This document shows positions 25,992-33,864 of a stretch of 64,000 bases of DNA, in pieces. Location of the stretch: NCBI GenBank assembly GCA_964387535.1, contig CAYLXH010000001.1, positions 1 through 64,000 of the forward strand. Reading direction: 5' to 3'. The first letter of the stretch is position 1. Every line of letters begins with the position of its first letter. The notes beneath the pieces were generated by a model that worked only from the letters and a program-made list of their open reading frames with translations, was not told the DNA's origin and ran no database searches. The DNA comes from Butyricicoccus_A sp964387535 (GTDB taxonomy: Bacteria > Bacillota > Clostridia > Oscillospirales > Butyricicoccaceae). Position numbers and translations under genes: made by a program.

Positions 25992-26741
25992 TCACTTGCC
26001 CTCCTTCAGAAATCCGATCGCGCGCAGCTCCGGTCTTGCATAGCTCTCAAGTCCAATGACAATAATCATCGTCAGCAACCCTTCAAGAATCGCCAACGGC
26101 ACCTGGGTCGGTGCAAACACCCCCAGAAACTGTACCGCACTGGCCATGACGCCTCCATTGGAACTGGGATACGCCAGGGCCAGCTGAATGCTCGTTACAC
26201 AATATGTAAACAGATCACCGAGCGCAGCGGCGAGAAAGACACACACACGGTTGGAAAGGTTTGCCTTTCGAGCCATCTTGTATAAAAGGGCGCTGAGAAT
26301 TGGGCCTGCAATCGCCATGCTGAACGTATTGGCTCCCAACGTAGTCAGACCTCCATGAGCCAGCAGAAGCGCCTGAAACACCAGAACAATAATGCCGAGA
26401 ATGGCGGCTGCCGGCACCCCAAACAGAATACTGGTCAGCCCTGTGCCCGTCATATGGCTGCAGCTGCCGGTGACAGACGGAATTTTCAGTGATGAAATCA
26501 CAAAGACAAAGGCACCGGACATCGCCAGGATCAGCATCGTTTTTCGCTGCTCCTGTGCAATCCTGCGCACCGAAAGAACACCCGCCACAAGGAACGGGAT
26601 ACAAATGACACCCCACGCAATGCAGTGCGGTGCAGGAAGGTAGCCCTCCATAATGTGCATTGCTCCGGCTCTCTGGGGTACACAGAGTGCAGCGCAAAGC
26701 ACCATGGAAAACGCCAATAACAGTTTTTCATAACGCTTCAT
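25992..26741 (-). CDS. cbiM: cobalt ECF transporter substrate-binding protein
   Basis: 249 residues. A 27-residue signal-like segment ends at RAGA, after which the mature protein starts MHIMEGYLP; the His at mature position 2 and the later SCSHMTGTG segment are metal ligands known for CbiM. About seven membrane helices follow. AAGGAGG ten bases upstream of 26741 fixes the start; longer in-frame readings cross the riboswitch. First gene of the 27-gene B12 operon. Confidence 0.96.
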   Translation of the reverse strand: MKRYEKLLLAFSMVLCAALCVPQRAGAMHIMEGYLPAPHCIAWGVICIPFLVAGVLSVRRIAQEQRKTMLILAMSGAFVFVISSLKIPSVTGSCSHMTGTGLTSILFGVPAAAILGIIVLVFQALLLAHGGLTTLGANTFSMAIAGPILSALLYKMARKANLSNRVCVFLAAALGDLFTYCVTSIQLALAYPSSNGGVMASAVQFLGVFAPTQVPLAILEGLLTMIIVIGLESYARPELRAIGFLKEGK

Positions 26742-26892
26742 CGAAATATTTCCTCCTTGTTGAAGTTTTGATCCGCTGCGAGAGCTCATTTTTTCAACAG
26801 AAAAAGCCACCTTCACAGCCAATCCAACCTGTTCGTGATAACAATATCGTCCGATTGCATCACGTTCTTCTGCCGTTTTTCCGGCAGTATCG

Positions 26893-27062
26893 CAAAAGGG
26901 CAGGTCTTCCGGCTCAGATTTCCTCGTCCGACATCCACCTTCCCACAAGTGTACCCCTCGCAGTGGCATTTCGATGCAGACTCCATCCCAACGGCGGCGG
27001 TCCCGCATGGTCTTTCACCATTTCTCTATTCTCCCAAAGGCACAGCCTTCAGGCACCCTTTT
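26893..27062 (-). promoter_or_regulatory. cobalamin riboswitch, downstream copy (full-length class I)
   Basis: On the minus strand the 5' side starts GGTGCCTG near 27058, then AATGGTGAAAGACCAT and GCGGGACCGCCGCCG, ATGCCACTG near 26962, GGGAAGGTGG near 26941 and the B12 box GAGCCGGAAGACCTGCCC at 26915-26898. The order and spacing match the long AdoCbl riboswitch. About 155 bases separate the B12 box from the cbiM ATG; TGTTGAA/TTCAACA arms end directly at the ribosome site, so translational control is possible. Confidence 0.93.
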
Positions 27063-27156
27063 GACGTCGTTTGTTTCCGATCTCCCTGTCGGAGGAAATC
27101 GGATCATTTAGACTCCCCCCATGACGTTCTCCGTCATCCCTTCGGTTCCCACAAAG

Positions 27157-27183
27157 CAAAAACGTGCATCGGAACGATGCACG
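27157..27183 (-). terminator. intrinsic terminator between the two cobalamin riboswitches
   Basis: 9-bp perfect stem CGTGCATCG/CGATGCACG with a 3-base loop, followed on the minus strand by TTTTTGCTTT. It lies after the upstream riboswitch and before the downstream one; a second hairpin (GAGATGC/GCATCTC, 27191-27213) just before it could take part in the switch. Confidence 0.85.
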
Positions 27184-27229
27184 CAGACAAGAGATGCCGG
27201 TATTCAGCATCTCTGCACGCGCCTCCGGT

Positions 27230-27352
27230 TCCGGCAGAAGCACCGCCCTCTTCCACGTATCTGACTCATCCCCAAGGGGCTTCACAGTGACCGACTCGCC
27301 GGGCTTTTCACCCGATTCCGTGTGCTGCACACAGCAGCTGAACAAGGCTATC
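27230..27352 (-). promoter_or_regulatory. cobalamin riboswitch, upstream copy (compact form)
   Basis: Minus strand: GGAATCGGGTGAAAAGCCC near 27310, then GTCGGTCACTGTGAAGCCCC near 27285, and a B12-box-like GATGAGTCAGATACGTGG at 27270-27253. The core fits the compact (class II / variant AdoCbl) layout, without the long peripheral arm seen in the downstream copy. It is followed by an intrinsic terminator. Exact ends are approximate. Confidence 0.8.
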
Positions 27353-27368
27353 TGTTTAATTCTTTGTC

Positions 27369-27398
27369 AGTATAGCATACTTTCCACCGATGATTCAA
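27369..27398 (-). promoter_or_regulatory. promoter of the cobalamin operon
   Basis: Minus strand: TTGAAT (27398-27393), 18-base spacer, TATACT (27374-27369), with TGC directly before the -10 (extended -10). The predicted transcript begins near 27362, giving a leader of about 620 nt before cbiM. Confidence 0.8.
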
Positions 27399-27464
27399 TG
27401 GGATTGCACATTTTTCTCTCCGAAACGGAGTTTCCTTTTGCGCGACCATGAGGTACTCCCACCA

Positions 27465-30050
27465 TCAAAAATTTCGCGGCTTTCCCTTTGCGGCCAGCCA
27501 CATCCGACGCACCCAGTCCGCCGGAATCACCAAAAATGCCAGCCCCGCCGTGACCGCCAGCTCCGACGGTGTCAGAGGGACGGTGCGGAACAGGCTTCCT
27601 CCAAAGTACAAAATCACCACCTGAACCGCGATAACCATGCCCATAATCAGCACAAACATCGGGTTTTTATTGATGTGCGCCAACAGATTCAGCCGATGGG
27701 TTCGCGCATTAAACGCGTTAAACACGCCGCTGAAAATAAAAAGAGCAAAAAATGCCGTCAGCAGACGAACTGGTTCCACCGTGTAATCCATCCACGCACG
27801 CACCGGCGGAAGCCACAAAAACAGCACACACAGCAGTACTGTGAACGCACCGGTACTCGCAATCTGTCCCGTCATATATTGGTTTAATACCGGCTCATCC
27901 CGCTGCTTGGGCGGCTCCTGCATATATTCTTCGAGCGGCGGCTCTCCGGAAAACGCCAATCCCGCCAGCGTATCCATAATCAGATTAATCCACAGCATCT
28001 GCATCACAGTGACCGGCGTGTCAATTCCAATCAGCGGCCCTGCAATGGACACCCCCACCGCACATACATTCATGGTCAGCTGAAAGACCAGAAATTTGCG
28101 GATGCTCTTAAAAATTGTGCGTCCATACAAAACCGCACGCGCAATCGAGGCCAAATTGTCATCCGCAATCACAATGTCCCCCGCTTCCTGTGCAACCTCC
28201 GTGCCGCTTCCCATGGCAAAGCCAATGTCCGCCAACCGCAGTGCCGGGGCATCGTTGACCCCATCCCCCGTCATTCCCGTCACCAGCCCGCGCGCCTGGG
28301 CCGCCGCCACCAAGCGCGTCTTGTCCTGCGGCATGGCCCGCGCCACAACCCGCAGCCGAGGCAGCGCCTGCAGCAGCTCCTCATCACTCATCGCCGCCAG
28401 CTGTCGGTGGTCATAAACCCCATCTTGTTCGGTTTTCAGCAGTCCGGCCTGTCTGGCGATCGCCTTTGCCGTGTCCACACTATCACCGGTCAGCATTACC
28501 AGCCGGATGCCCGCCTGCTCTAACTGTCGGACTGCCGGTGCGGTCTCCCGCCTCAGCGGATCACGCAGAACAACGGCGGCAGTCAGCATCAATCCATCCG
28601 GAAGCCCGTGCTCCACACTCAGCTGTGTTGTGGCAAGCAGCAGCACCCGTCCTCCATTTGCCGCCTCCCGGGCGATGTTCTCCTGCAGTCTCCTCCGTTC
28701 AAACACCCCAGTGGTTCCATCCGGAAGCAGACAATGCGTGCAGCGCGGCAGCAGAATTTCCGGCGCACCGCGCACCAGCGTCAACGCCCGCCCGGTCAGC
28801 CGAATCGCTGCATATTTTTTCTCCGAATCAAATGCAATGCGCTGCGCCGTTTGTTCCTGCGGCATTCCGGCAATCATCGGCAACACGGCTTGAAGCATCG
28901 CGCGATCTGTCGCATTGCCGCCGACCACTTGGTCACCGGATACCGCTGCTGCCGTGTTATATCGTCCGTCTGCGCAGACCAGCCCAAACAGTGCCGGTGC
29001 CCCGGTCTGAAGCGCTGCCACACCATCAATCCGGGTTCCATCCCCGCACAGGAACGCATCTGCGGTCATCCGGCCGCTGGTCAGCGTACCGGTTTTGTCC
29101 GTAAACAAGATATTCAGGCTTCCCGCGGTCTCAATCCCAGTCAGACGGCGCACCAGTACATGTCCGCGCATCATGCGAACCACATTGGCCGACAGCACCA
29201 CCGTGATCATCATTGGAAGTCCCTCCGGTACTGCAACCACGATCACAGTCACCGCCAGGGTCACCGCATGCAGCACATGCGACAGCTGCTCGCCCAGCGG
29301 CTGCTGCAGCCCATTTTGTACAAAAAACGAGAGGAACAAATCGGATCCCGCCACCAGCGCTGCCGCCGCAATGCCCAGTCGACTGATCACGCCCGCCAGA
29401 TGTTCCAGCCGCAAATGCAGTGGGCTGTCCCTCGTCTCCTCCTGAACCTGGCTGGCCATGCTCCCATAGGTCGTGTCCTTGCCGACCGCCGTGACCTCCA
29501 TCTCTCCTTCTCCCGACAAAATCACACTGCCGCGCAGCAGCTTTGGGTCATCCGGCCGCAGCCAGATTTCCCGGCTCTCTCCCGTCAGCGCGGACAAGTC
29601 AGCCTGTAATTCTCCGCACAGCAGCCAGCCGTCTGCCGGAATACGCTCTCCGCTCTGCAGCAGCACGCGGTCCCCCACCACCAGTTCTTCCACCGCGACA
29701 CTTTGCAAAACGCCGTCCCGCCGTACGCGGGCCTGCATCCGCGCAGCCTCCTCCTGCATGCGTTGGAAGGCTGCGTCACTTCCATATTCGGACAGCGCCG
29801 AGAGAAATGTCGCCAAAAACACCGCCGCTGCAATGCCTGCTGTTTCAAACCATGGCGCTCCGCGCAGTAGAAACAGTGCGTTGATGGCAAGGGCAATCAA
29901 TAAAATTCGGATAATCGGATCGCCGAATCCGGACAAAACCTTGTTCCAAAATCCGCTCCGCGCCTGCTGTTCCAGCGCATTGCTTCCATGTTCTCTTCGG
30001 GACCGCAGAACCTCCTGCGTGCTCAATCCTCCGCTCCCTGTCATCGCCAT
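27465..30050 (-). CDS. P-type (P2) Ca2+-transporting ATPase
   Basis: 861 residues, full length. Actuator-domain LTGES near residue 155, VAVPEGLPM in helix M4 near 275 (typical of calcium pumps), phosphorylation motif DKTGTLT near 318, hinge MTGDGVNDAPAL near 585 and about ten membrane helices. The C-terminal cation-ATPase domain is complete. Expected role: export of Ca2+ (possibly Mn2+) driven by ATP. AAGGAGG precedes the ATG at 30050. No clear terminator is seen before the B12 promoter that starts 67 bases downstream, so the two units abut. Exact ion is not decidable from sequence. Confidence 0.93.
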   Translation of the reverse strand: MAMTGSGGLSTQEVLRSRREHGSNALEQQARSGFWNKVLSGFGDPIIRILLIALAINALFLLRGAPWFETAGIAAAVFLATFLSALSEYGSDAAFQRMQEEAARMQARVRRDGVLQSVAVEELVVGDRVLLQSGERIPADGWLLCGELQADLSALTGESREIWLRPDDPKLLRGSVILSGEGEMEVTAVGKDTTYGSMASQVQEETRDSPLHLRLEHLAGVISRLGIAAAALVAGSDLFLSFFVQNGLQQPLGEQLSHVLHAVTLAVTVIVVAVPEGLPMMITVVLSANVVRMMRGHVLVRRLTGIETAGSLNILFTDKTGTLTSGRMTADAFLCGDGTRIDGVAALQTGAPALFGLVCADGRYNTAAAVSGDQVVGGNATDRAMLQAVLPMIAGMPQEQTAQRIAFDSEKKYAAIRLTGRALTLVRGAPEILLPRCTHCLLPDGTTGVFERRRLQENIAREAANGGRVLLLATTQLSVEHGLPDGLMLTAAVVLRDPLRRETAPAVRQLEQAGIRLVMLTGDSVDTAKAIARQAGLLKTEQDGVYDHRQLAAMSDEELLQALPRLRVVARAMPQDKTRLVAAAQARGLVTGMTGDGVNDAPALRLADIGFAMGSGTEVAQEAGDIVIADDNLASIARAVLYGRTIFKSIRKFLVFQLTMNVCAVGVSIAGPLIGIDTPVTVMQMLWINLIMDTLAGLAFSGEPPLEEYMQEPPKQRDEPVLNQYMTGQIASTGAFTVLLCVLFLWLPPVRAWMDYTVEPVRLLTAFFALFIFSGVFNAFNARTHRLNLLAHINKNPMFVLIMGMVIAVQVVILYFGGSLFRTVPLTPSELAVTAGLAFLVIPADWVRRMWLAAKGKPRNF

Positions 30051-30129
30051 CTCTCCTCCTTCCGCTTCTCACCTGATTCCAACTGTATGCGGACGCGCTG
30101 CAAAAAAGACCGCAATTTCCCGTTCCGGA

Positions 30130-30158
30130 TTGTCCCCTTCCCCATTTCATGGTATACT
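30130..30158 (+). promoter_or_regulatory. sigma-A promoter of the 120-residue orphan gene
   Basis: TTGTCC (30130-30135), 17-base spacer, TATACT (30153-30158). Confidence 0.8.
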
Positions 30159-30187
30159 GGGTGCAGCAAATCCAATGAGGTGATCTT

Positions 30188-30550
30188 ATGTTTTTCCGAC
30201 GACGTCGCCAAGCTCCAGCGCAGCCCACTGAGGAGCGCTTTCCGGAACCTATGGATCCAGCACTGTACGGCCACCTGGTGGATGGGGAACTTCCCGTCGG
30301 CTGGCTGGAATTTCATCACGCTTTTTTGTCTTCTCACGATGCAATCCTATATGAGTTGGATCAGGCAAGCTGGGAAGCCCCGGACGAACCATCCGCAGCA
30401 GCGCTGCACAGCCAGTATTTGTCTGCTTTCCACGACTATCATACCGAGTGCAAGAGCCGAGGCGAATGCTTTGTCAAATACTTTACCGATACGCACGACG
30501 GACAGGATACGCCGCATCACAGCTGGCTTGCTGCAAACACGGTGCGCTAG
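30188..30550 (+). CDS. hypothetical protein, 120 residues
   Basis: Not recognised. It has every sign of a real gene: a good promoter 30 bases upstream, GAGGTG five bases before the ATG and a terminator 24 bases after the stop. The N-terminus is basic (FFRRRRQAP); the body is acidic and His/Tyr-rich (HHAFLSSHDAILYELD near residue 43, HDYHTECKSRGECF near 81). No signal peptide, membrane segment or repeated metal-binding spacing. Soluble cytoplasmic protein of unknown function, monocistronic. Confidence 0.7.
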   Translation: MFFRRRRQAPAQPTEERFPEPMDPALYGHLVDGELPVGWLEFHHAFLSSHDAILYELDQASWEAPDEPSAAALHSQYLSAFHDYHTECKSRGECFVKYFTDTHDGQDTPHHSWLAANTVR

Positions 30551-30573
30551 CGGAGTACTACCCCAGCAAAAAA

Positions 30574-30612
30574 AATAGAGCCGGAAGTCTGCTTCTTCCG
30601 ACTCTATTCTTC
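30574..30612. terminator. bidirectional intrinsic terminator
   Basis: AATAGAG.CGGAAG pairs with CTTCCG.CTCTATT, with A-rich sequence to the left and TTCTTCC to the right, so it can serve both converging genes (30188-30550 and 30637-30936). Confidence 0.75.
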
Positions 30613-30636
30613 CCATCCACGAATCTGTGGATGTGA

Positions 30637-30936
30637 TTATTCTTCGCTTTGCAAAAATCCGGTAACTAGCATCTGATTTCCGGCGGTTCGGATCATGACA
30701 TCCAGCACTTCATCTTCCAGTTCTCCCTCTGCCCGAAAGTCAACCTCCTGATCCTCTAGTCGAAGGACACCTTGAAAGCTGCGCTTATTCCCCTCGAAGC
30801 GGACATCAGACAGCGGCAGCGGATGCCCATAAAGCTCCATCTGTCCCGTCGCCTCTGTCCCATTGTGGTCCAACTGGAGTGCTCCCGTTAGCAAACCCTC
30901 CCGACTATCCAGGAAAATTTGATATACTTCGCGCAT
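30637..30936 (-). CDS. hypothetical protein, 99 residues
   Basis: Not recognised. The start at 30936 has AGGAGG about seven bases upstream and a promoter 23 bases further on. The sequence is acidic and predicted mostly beta (alternating VYQIFLDSREGLLTGALQL, GQMELYGH, VRFEGNKRSFQGVLRL), with no signal or membrane segment. It converges on the orphan gene at 30188 and is divergent from a TetR gene at 31185. Function unknown. Confidence 0.7.
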   Translation of the reverse strand: MREVYQIFLDSREGLLTGALQLDHNGTEATGQMELYGHPLPLSDVRFEGNKRSFQGVLRLEDQEVDFRAEGELEDEVLDVMIRTAGNQMLVTGFLQSEE

Positions 30937-30958
30937 ATCTGCCCCTCCTTTCCGTATC

Positions 30959-30987
30959 GATATATCTACGTTCTGTTTGCCTATCAA
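30959..30987 (-). promoter_or_regulatory. promoter of the 99-residue gene
   Basis: Minus strand: TTGATA (30987-30982), 17-base spacer, TATATC (30964-30959). Confidence 0.65.
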
Positions 30988-31028
30988 TGTTATTATAAAT
31001 GACCGATAAATGATCCGCAAGGGACACA

Positions 31029-31058
31029 TTGTCCGTTATCCCCACGTTTTCCTATACA
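31029..31058 (+). promoter_or_regulatory. promoter of the TetR-dnaK-like pair
   Basis: TTGTCC (31029-31034), 18-base spacer, TATACA (31053-31058). A 14-base palindrome lies at the expected start site. Confidence 0.65.
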
Positions 31059-31061
31059 ATT

Positions 31062-31075
31062 CGCAAAATTTTGCG
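31062..31075. promoter_or_regulatory. palindromic candidate operator for the TetR protein
   Basis: CGCAAAATTTTGCG, a perfect 14-base palindrome with AATT on both outer sides, four bases after the -10. Binding here would block transcription start, which fits TetR autoregulation. Confidence 0.55.
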
Positions 31076-31184
31076 TAATAATTGAAACTTTTACAGTCTG
31101 TTCATAACTCGAACATATCCAAAACACATTTTCCCGTTATCATAAGAGCATATTTCAAATCGGAACGATGGAGGATATGAGCGA

Positions 31185-31772
31185 ATGGACCATTACACAG
31201 CCAGGCGGCCGTTGGACCGCAGACAACGAAAGTCCCGCGAGGCCATTCAGAATGCATTGCTGGAACTGCTTCGCACCAAACCCCTGGAACAGATCACCAT
31301 CAGTGAACTCTCGATGAAAGCAGATGTCAACCGCAAGACATTTTACAATAATTATCACAACATTTCCGAAGTTCGAGATGAGTTGCACAACTACTATCTG
31401 GATCAGATCTTCGCTCTCATTCGGGAGAAGCGTCCTTCGATCGAGGCAAACGGCAGTCTGGAAGATTTTTTCTGCAGCTTCTGCCGCGGTCTCCGTGACA
31501 AGAAAGAACAGCTTCTGCTCATTCTGGACTGCGGAGAACATCTGAGTCTGGCAAACCGCTTGAAGGATGCTATCACTCCCTATTTACAACAGAATCTGCC
31601 CGCCACCGGGCCGGGCGCCGCATTCCTTCCCTACTTCCTCGAGTTCATTATCAGTGGGCTCGCTTCCATTATCAATCTTTGGCTCCACGCGTCACCGACG
31701 ATGAGTGATGAAGAATTTGCCCATCTCGCCGCGGCGCTGGTCCGCTCCACGATGAATAGCTTCGAACTATAA
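31185..31772 (+). CDS. TetR/AcrR-family regulator
   Basis: 195 residues. HTH at about residues 14-58 (QITISELSMKADVNRKTFYNNY), C-terminal effector domain of the TetR_C_7-like type (FLPYFLEFIISGLASIINLWL near 150). GGAGG lies ten bases before the ATG. 114 bases upstream of a dnaK paralogue on the same strand with no promoter or terminator I can see between them, so the two are probably co-transcribed. Ligand unknown. Confidence 0.9.
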   Translation: MDHYTARRPLDRRQRKSREAIQNALLELLRTKPLEQITISELSMKADVNRKTFYNNYHNISEVRDELHNYYLDQIFALIREKRPSIEANGSLEDFFCSFCRGLRDKKEQLLLILDCGEHLSLANRLKDAITPYLQQNLPATGPGAAFLPYFLEFIISGLASIINLWLHASPTMSDEEFAHLAAALVRSTMNSFEL

Positions 31773-31839
31773 GATTCTGCGTCCGGGCAACTCGGTTCCA
31801 CCGCGTCAGTCCGGTACAAACAGAATCCATTTCTCTATT

Positions 31840-31867
31840 CCGGCAGTCATTTCCCCCTGTCTGCCGG
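31840..31867 (+). other. hairpin before the dnaK-like gene
   Basis: CCGGCAG (31840-31846) and CTGCCGG (31861-31867), 14-base loop, ending just before the AAAGGA ribosome site. No U tract; possibly a translational control or mRNA-stability element. Confidence 0.4.
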
Positions 31868-31886
31868 TGAAAGGAACACAAACACT

Positions 31887-33656
31887 ATGGGCAAAATTAT
31901 TGGAATTGACCTCGGCACCACCAACAGCTGTGTCGCGGTCGTCGAAGGTGGAAAGCCAACCGTGATCCCCAACCGAGAAGGCGCTCGCACCACACCTTCT
32001 GTCGTCGCATTTACCCCGGAATGGGAGCGCCTGGTCGGCAGCGCCGCCAAACGGCAGGCCTCCATTCATCCGGAATTGACAATCTCTTCGATCAAGCGAA
32101 AGATGGGCTCAGGGGAAACCGTCCAGCTCGGGCAGCGCGACTTTTACCCCCAGGAAATTTCGGCGATGATCCTATCCACGCTCAAACAGGATGCAGAGGA
32201 TTTTCTCGGTGAGCCAGTCACGCAGGCCGTCATCACCGTGCCCGCCTATTTCAACGATGCACAGCGACAGGCCACCCGCGACGCCGGTACCATCGCCGGA
32301 TTGGATGTCTGCCGTGTGATCAATGAGCCGACCGCAGCAGCTCTGGCGTACGGTCTGGAAAACGAAGCGGAACAAAAAATTCTGGTTTATGACCTGGGCG
32401 GAGGTACGTTTGACGTCTCCATTATCCAGGTGGATCACGGTATGATCCAGGTTCTGGCCACCTGTGGTGACAACCATCTGGGCGGCGACGACTTTGATGC
32501 TCGTCTCGCCGATCATCTGACTGCACAGTTCCGCCAGACTACTGGCGTCAACATCAAACCCGATGCTGCGGCTATGCAGCGTATTTATGAGGCGGCAGAA
32601 CAGGCAAAAAAGCAGCTGTCCGCCTCGCAGACGACCGAAGTTCGTCTTCCATTCCTTTCTGTCCGCCAAGGCGAACCGCTCCATCTTGAGACCACAATAA
32701 CTCGTGCAGAATTTGACTCTCTGACCCACGATCTCGTCGAACGCACCGTTCAGCCAGTCGAAACCGCACTGCGCGACGCGCATCTCTCAGCGTCCGACCT
32801 GAGTCGCGTGCTGCTCGTCGGTGGTTCCACCCGCATTCCTGCCGTGCAGCGCCGGGTACGCCAGCTGACGGGACAGGAACCCAGCAAGTCACTCAATCCA
32901 GACGAATGCGTTGCCCTTGGTGCCGCTGCACAGGGAGGAAAGCTCGGCGGCGCACTGGTCGTAATGGAAAACGGCGACTCCAAGCAGTTCGGTACTGACC
33001 TGCTGTTGATGGATGTCACTCCCATGACGCTGTCGATTGAAACCGTCGGAGGAGTTGCGACTCATCTGATTGACCGAAATACTCCCATCCCTGCACACTA
33101 TTCCCAAATTTTCACCACTGCCGGTCCCTTCCAGCGTTCTGTGGAAATTAAGGTACTGCAGGGAGAGCGTCCGCGGGCCCGGGATAACAAACTACTCGGT
33201 ACGTTCCGACTGTCCGGCGTCAAGCGATTGGGTGGCCGCCCACAGATCGAGGTCACGTTCGACATTGATGTCAACGGGATAGTTCAGGTCTCTGCCAAGG
33301 ATCTTGCCACCGGGAAACAGCAATCCATTACCATTCAAGACAGCGGTAATCTGACCCCGGATGAAATCCAGCAGGCACGTCGGGATGCTGAGCAGTATGC
33401 GGCATTTGAAGCACAAAAAAAGCGCAATCTGGAACTGCTCAACGAAGCAGAGTCTCTTCAGAACGCGGTCAAAGCTGGTCTCAAGACGGAGGCCGGAAAG
33501 ACATTGGACAAAGATGTCCGTCACTCCATTCAGGAGCACAGCAAGGTGCTGCATCATCTGACCAAACGGGCCAATCCCAACACAGGCGAGGTGGCTTATG
33601 ATGCCATCCAGCAGGAAGTTACTCAGCTTCGCTTTGCCGCGCAGACCATTTTATAG
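31887..33656 (+). CDS. Hsp70/DnaK paralogue
   Basis: 589 residues. The ATPase domain is intact: IGIDLGTTNSCVAV (5-18), catalytic-site Thr175 in DLGGGTFDVS, LLVGGSTRIPAV near 309. About 14 extra residues (356-369, ALVVMENGDSKQFG) sit directly before the interdomain linker DLLLMDVTP (371-379), where DnaK normally has four or five. The substrate-binding domain and helical lid follow, but the acidic EEVD-like tail is missing. No grpE, dnaJ, hrcA or CIRCE is nearby; instead a TetR gene precedes it. It is therefore probably a second, separately regulated Hsp70 and not the main dnaK. AAAGGA lies 11 bases upstream. Confidence 0.9.
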   Translation: MGKIIGIDLGTTNSCVAVVEGGKPTVIPNREGARTTPSVVAFTPEWERLVGSAAKRQASIHPELTISSIKRKMGSGETVQLGQRDFYPQEISAMILSTLKQDAEDFLGEPVTQAVITVPAYFNDAQRQATRDAGTIAGLDVCRVINEPTAAALAYGLENEAEQKILVYDLGGGTFDVSIIQVDHGMIQVLATCGDNHLGGDDFDARLADHLTAQFRQTTGVNIKPDAAAMQRIYEAAEQAKKQLSASQTTEVRLPFLSVRQGEPLHLETTITRAEFDSLTHDLVERTVQPVETALRDAHLSASDLSRVLLVGGSTRIPAVQRRVRQLTGQEPSKSLNPDECVALGAAAQGGKLGGALVVMENGDSKQFGTDLLLMDVTPMTLSIETVGGVATHLIDRNTPIPAHYSQIFTTAGPFQRSVEIKVLQGERPRARDNKLLGTFRLSGVKRLGGRPQIEVTFDIDVNGIVQVSAKDLATGKQQSITIQDSGNLTPDEIQQARRDAEQYAAFEAQKKRNLELLNEAESLQNAVKAGLKTEAGKTLDKDVRHSIQEHSKVLHHLTKRANPNTGEVAYDAIQQEVTQLRFAAQTIL

Positions 33657-33696
33657 CACTGCAATCGTCTGGATACACAGGATTTCATAGGATTTC

Positions 33697-33726
33697 AAAA
33701 AAGACGGCTTCCGCCGTCTTTTTCTT
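33697..33726 (+). terminator. intrinsic terminator of the dnaK-like gene
   Basis: AAAAAAGACGGC/GCCGTCTTTTTC stem with TTCC loop and a U tract. Confidence 0.9.
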
Positions 33727-33749
33727 TTCCCCATCGTTCCAAAACACAC

Positions 33750-33793
33750 AACAGCGCGTACATTCAGATAGGGTTCTGAATGTACGCGCTGTT
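33750..33793 (-). terminator. strong hairpin terminator of the CbiET-like gene
   Basis: 18-bp perfect stem (33750-33767 with 33776-33793), 8-base loop. On the minus strand it is followed by GTGTGTTTTGG. 71 bases downstream of the stop codon. Confidence 0.75.
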
Positions 33794-33864
33794 CAGTATA
33801 TCAGTTTCTGTGTATCATGCGGCTGACAGTGGCTGACCCAGCTGGCAGGTTCACACACCGGTGA

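Noticed and set aside
31840..31867. Intrinsic terminator between TetR and the dnaK-like gene
   Set aside because: No U tract follows the hairpin and no second promoter is visible before the dnaK-like gene, so it was recorded only as a hairpin.
33750..33793. Inverted repeat as an insertion-sequence end
   Set aside because: Single hairpin directly behind a gene with a T-rich tail and no transposase nearby; it fits a terminator.
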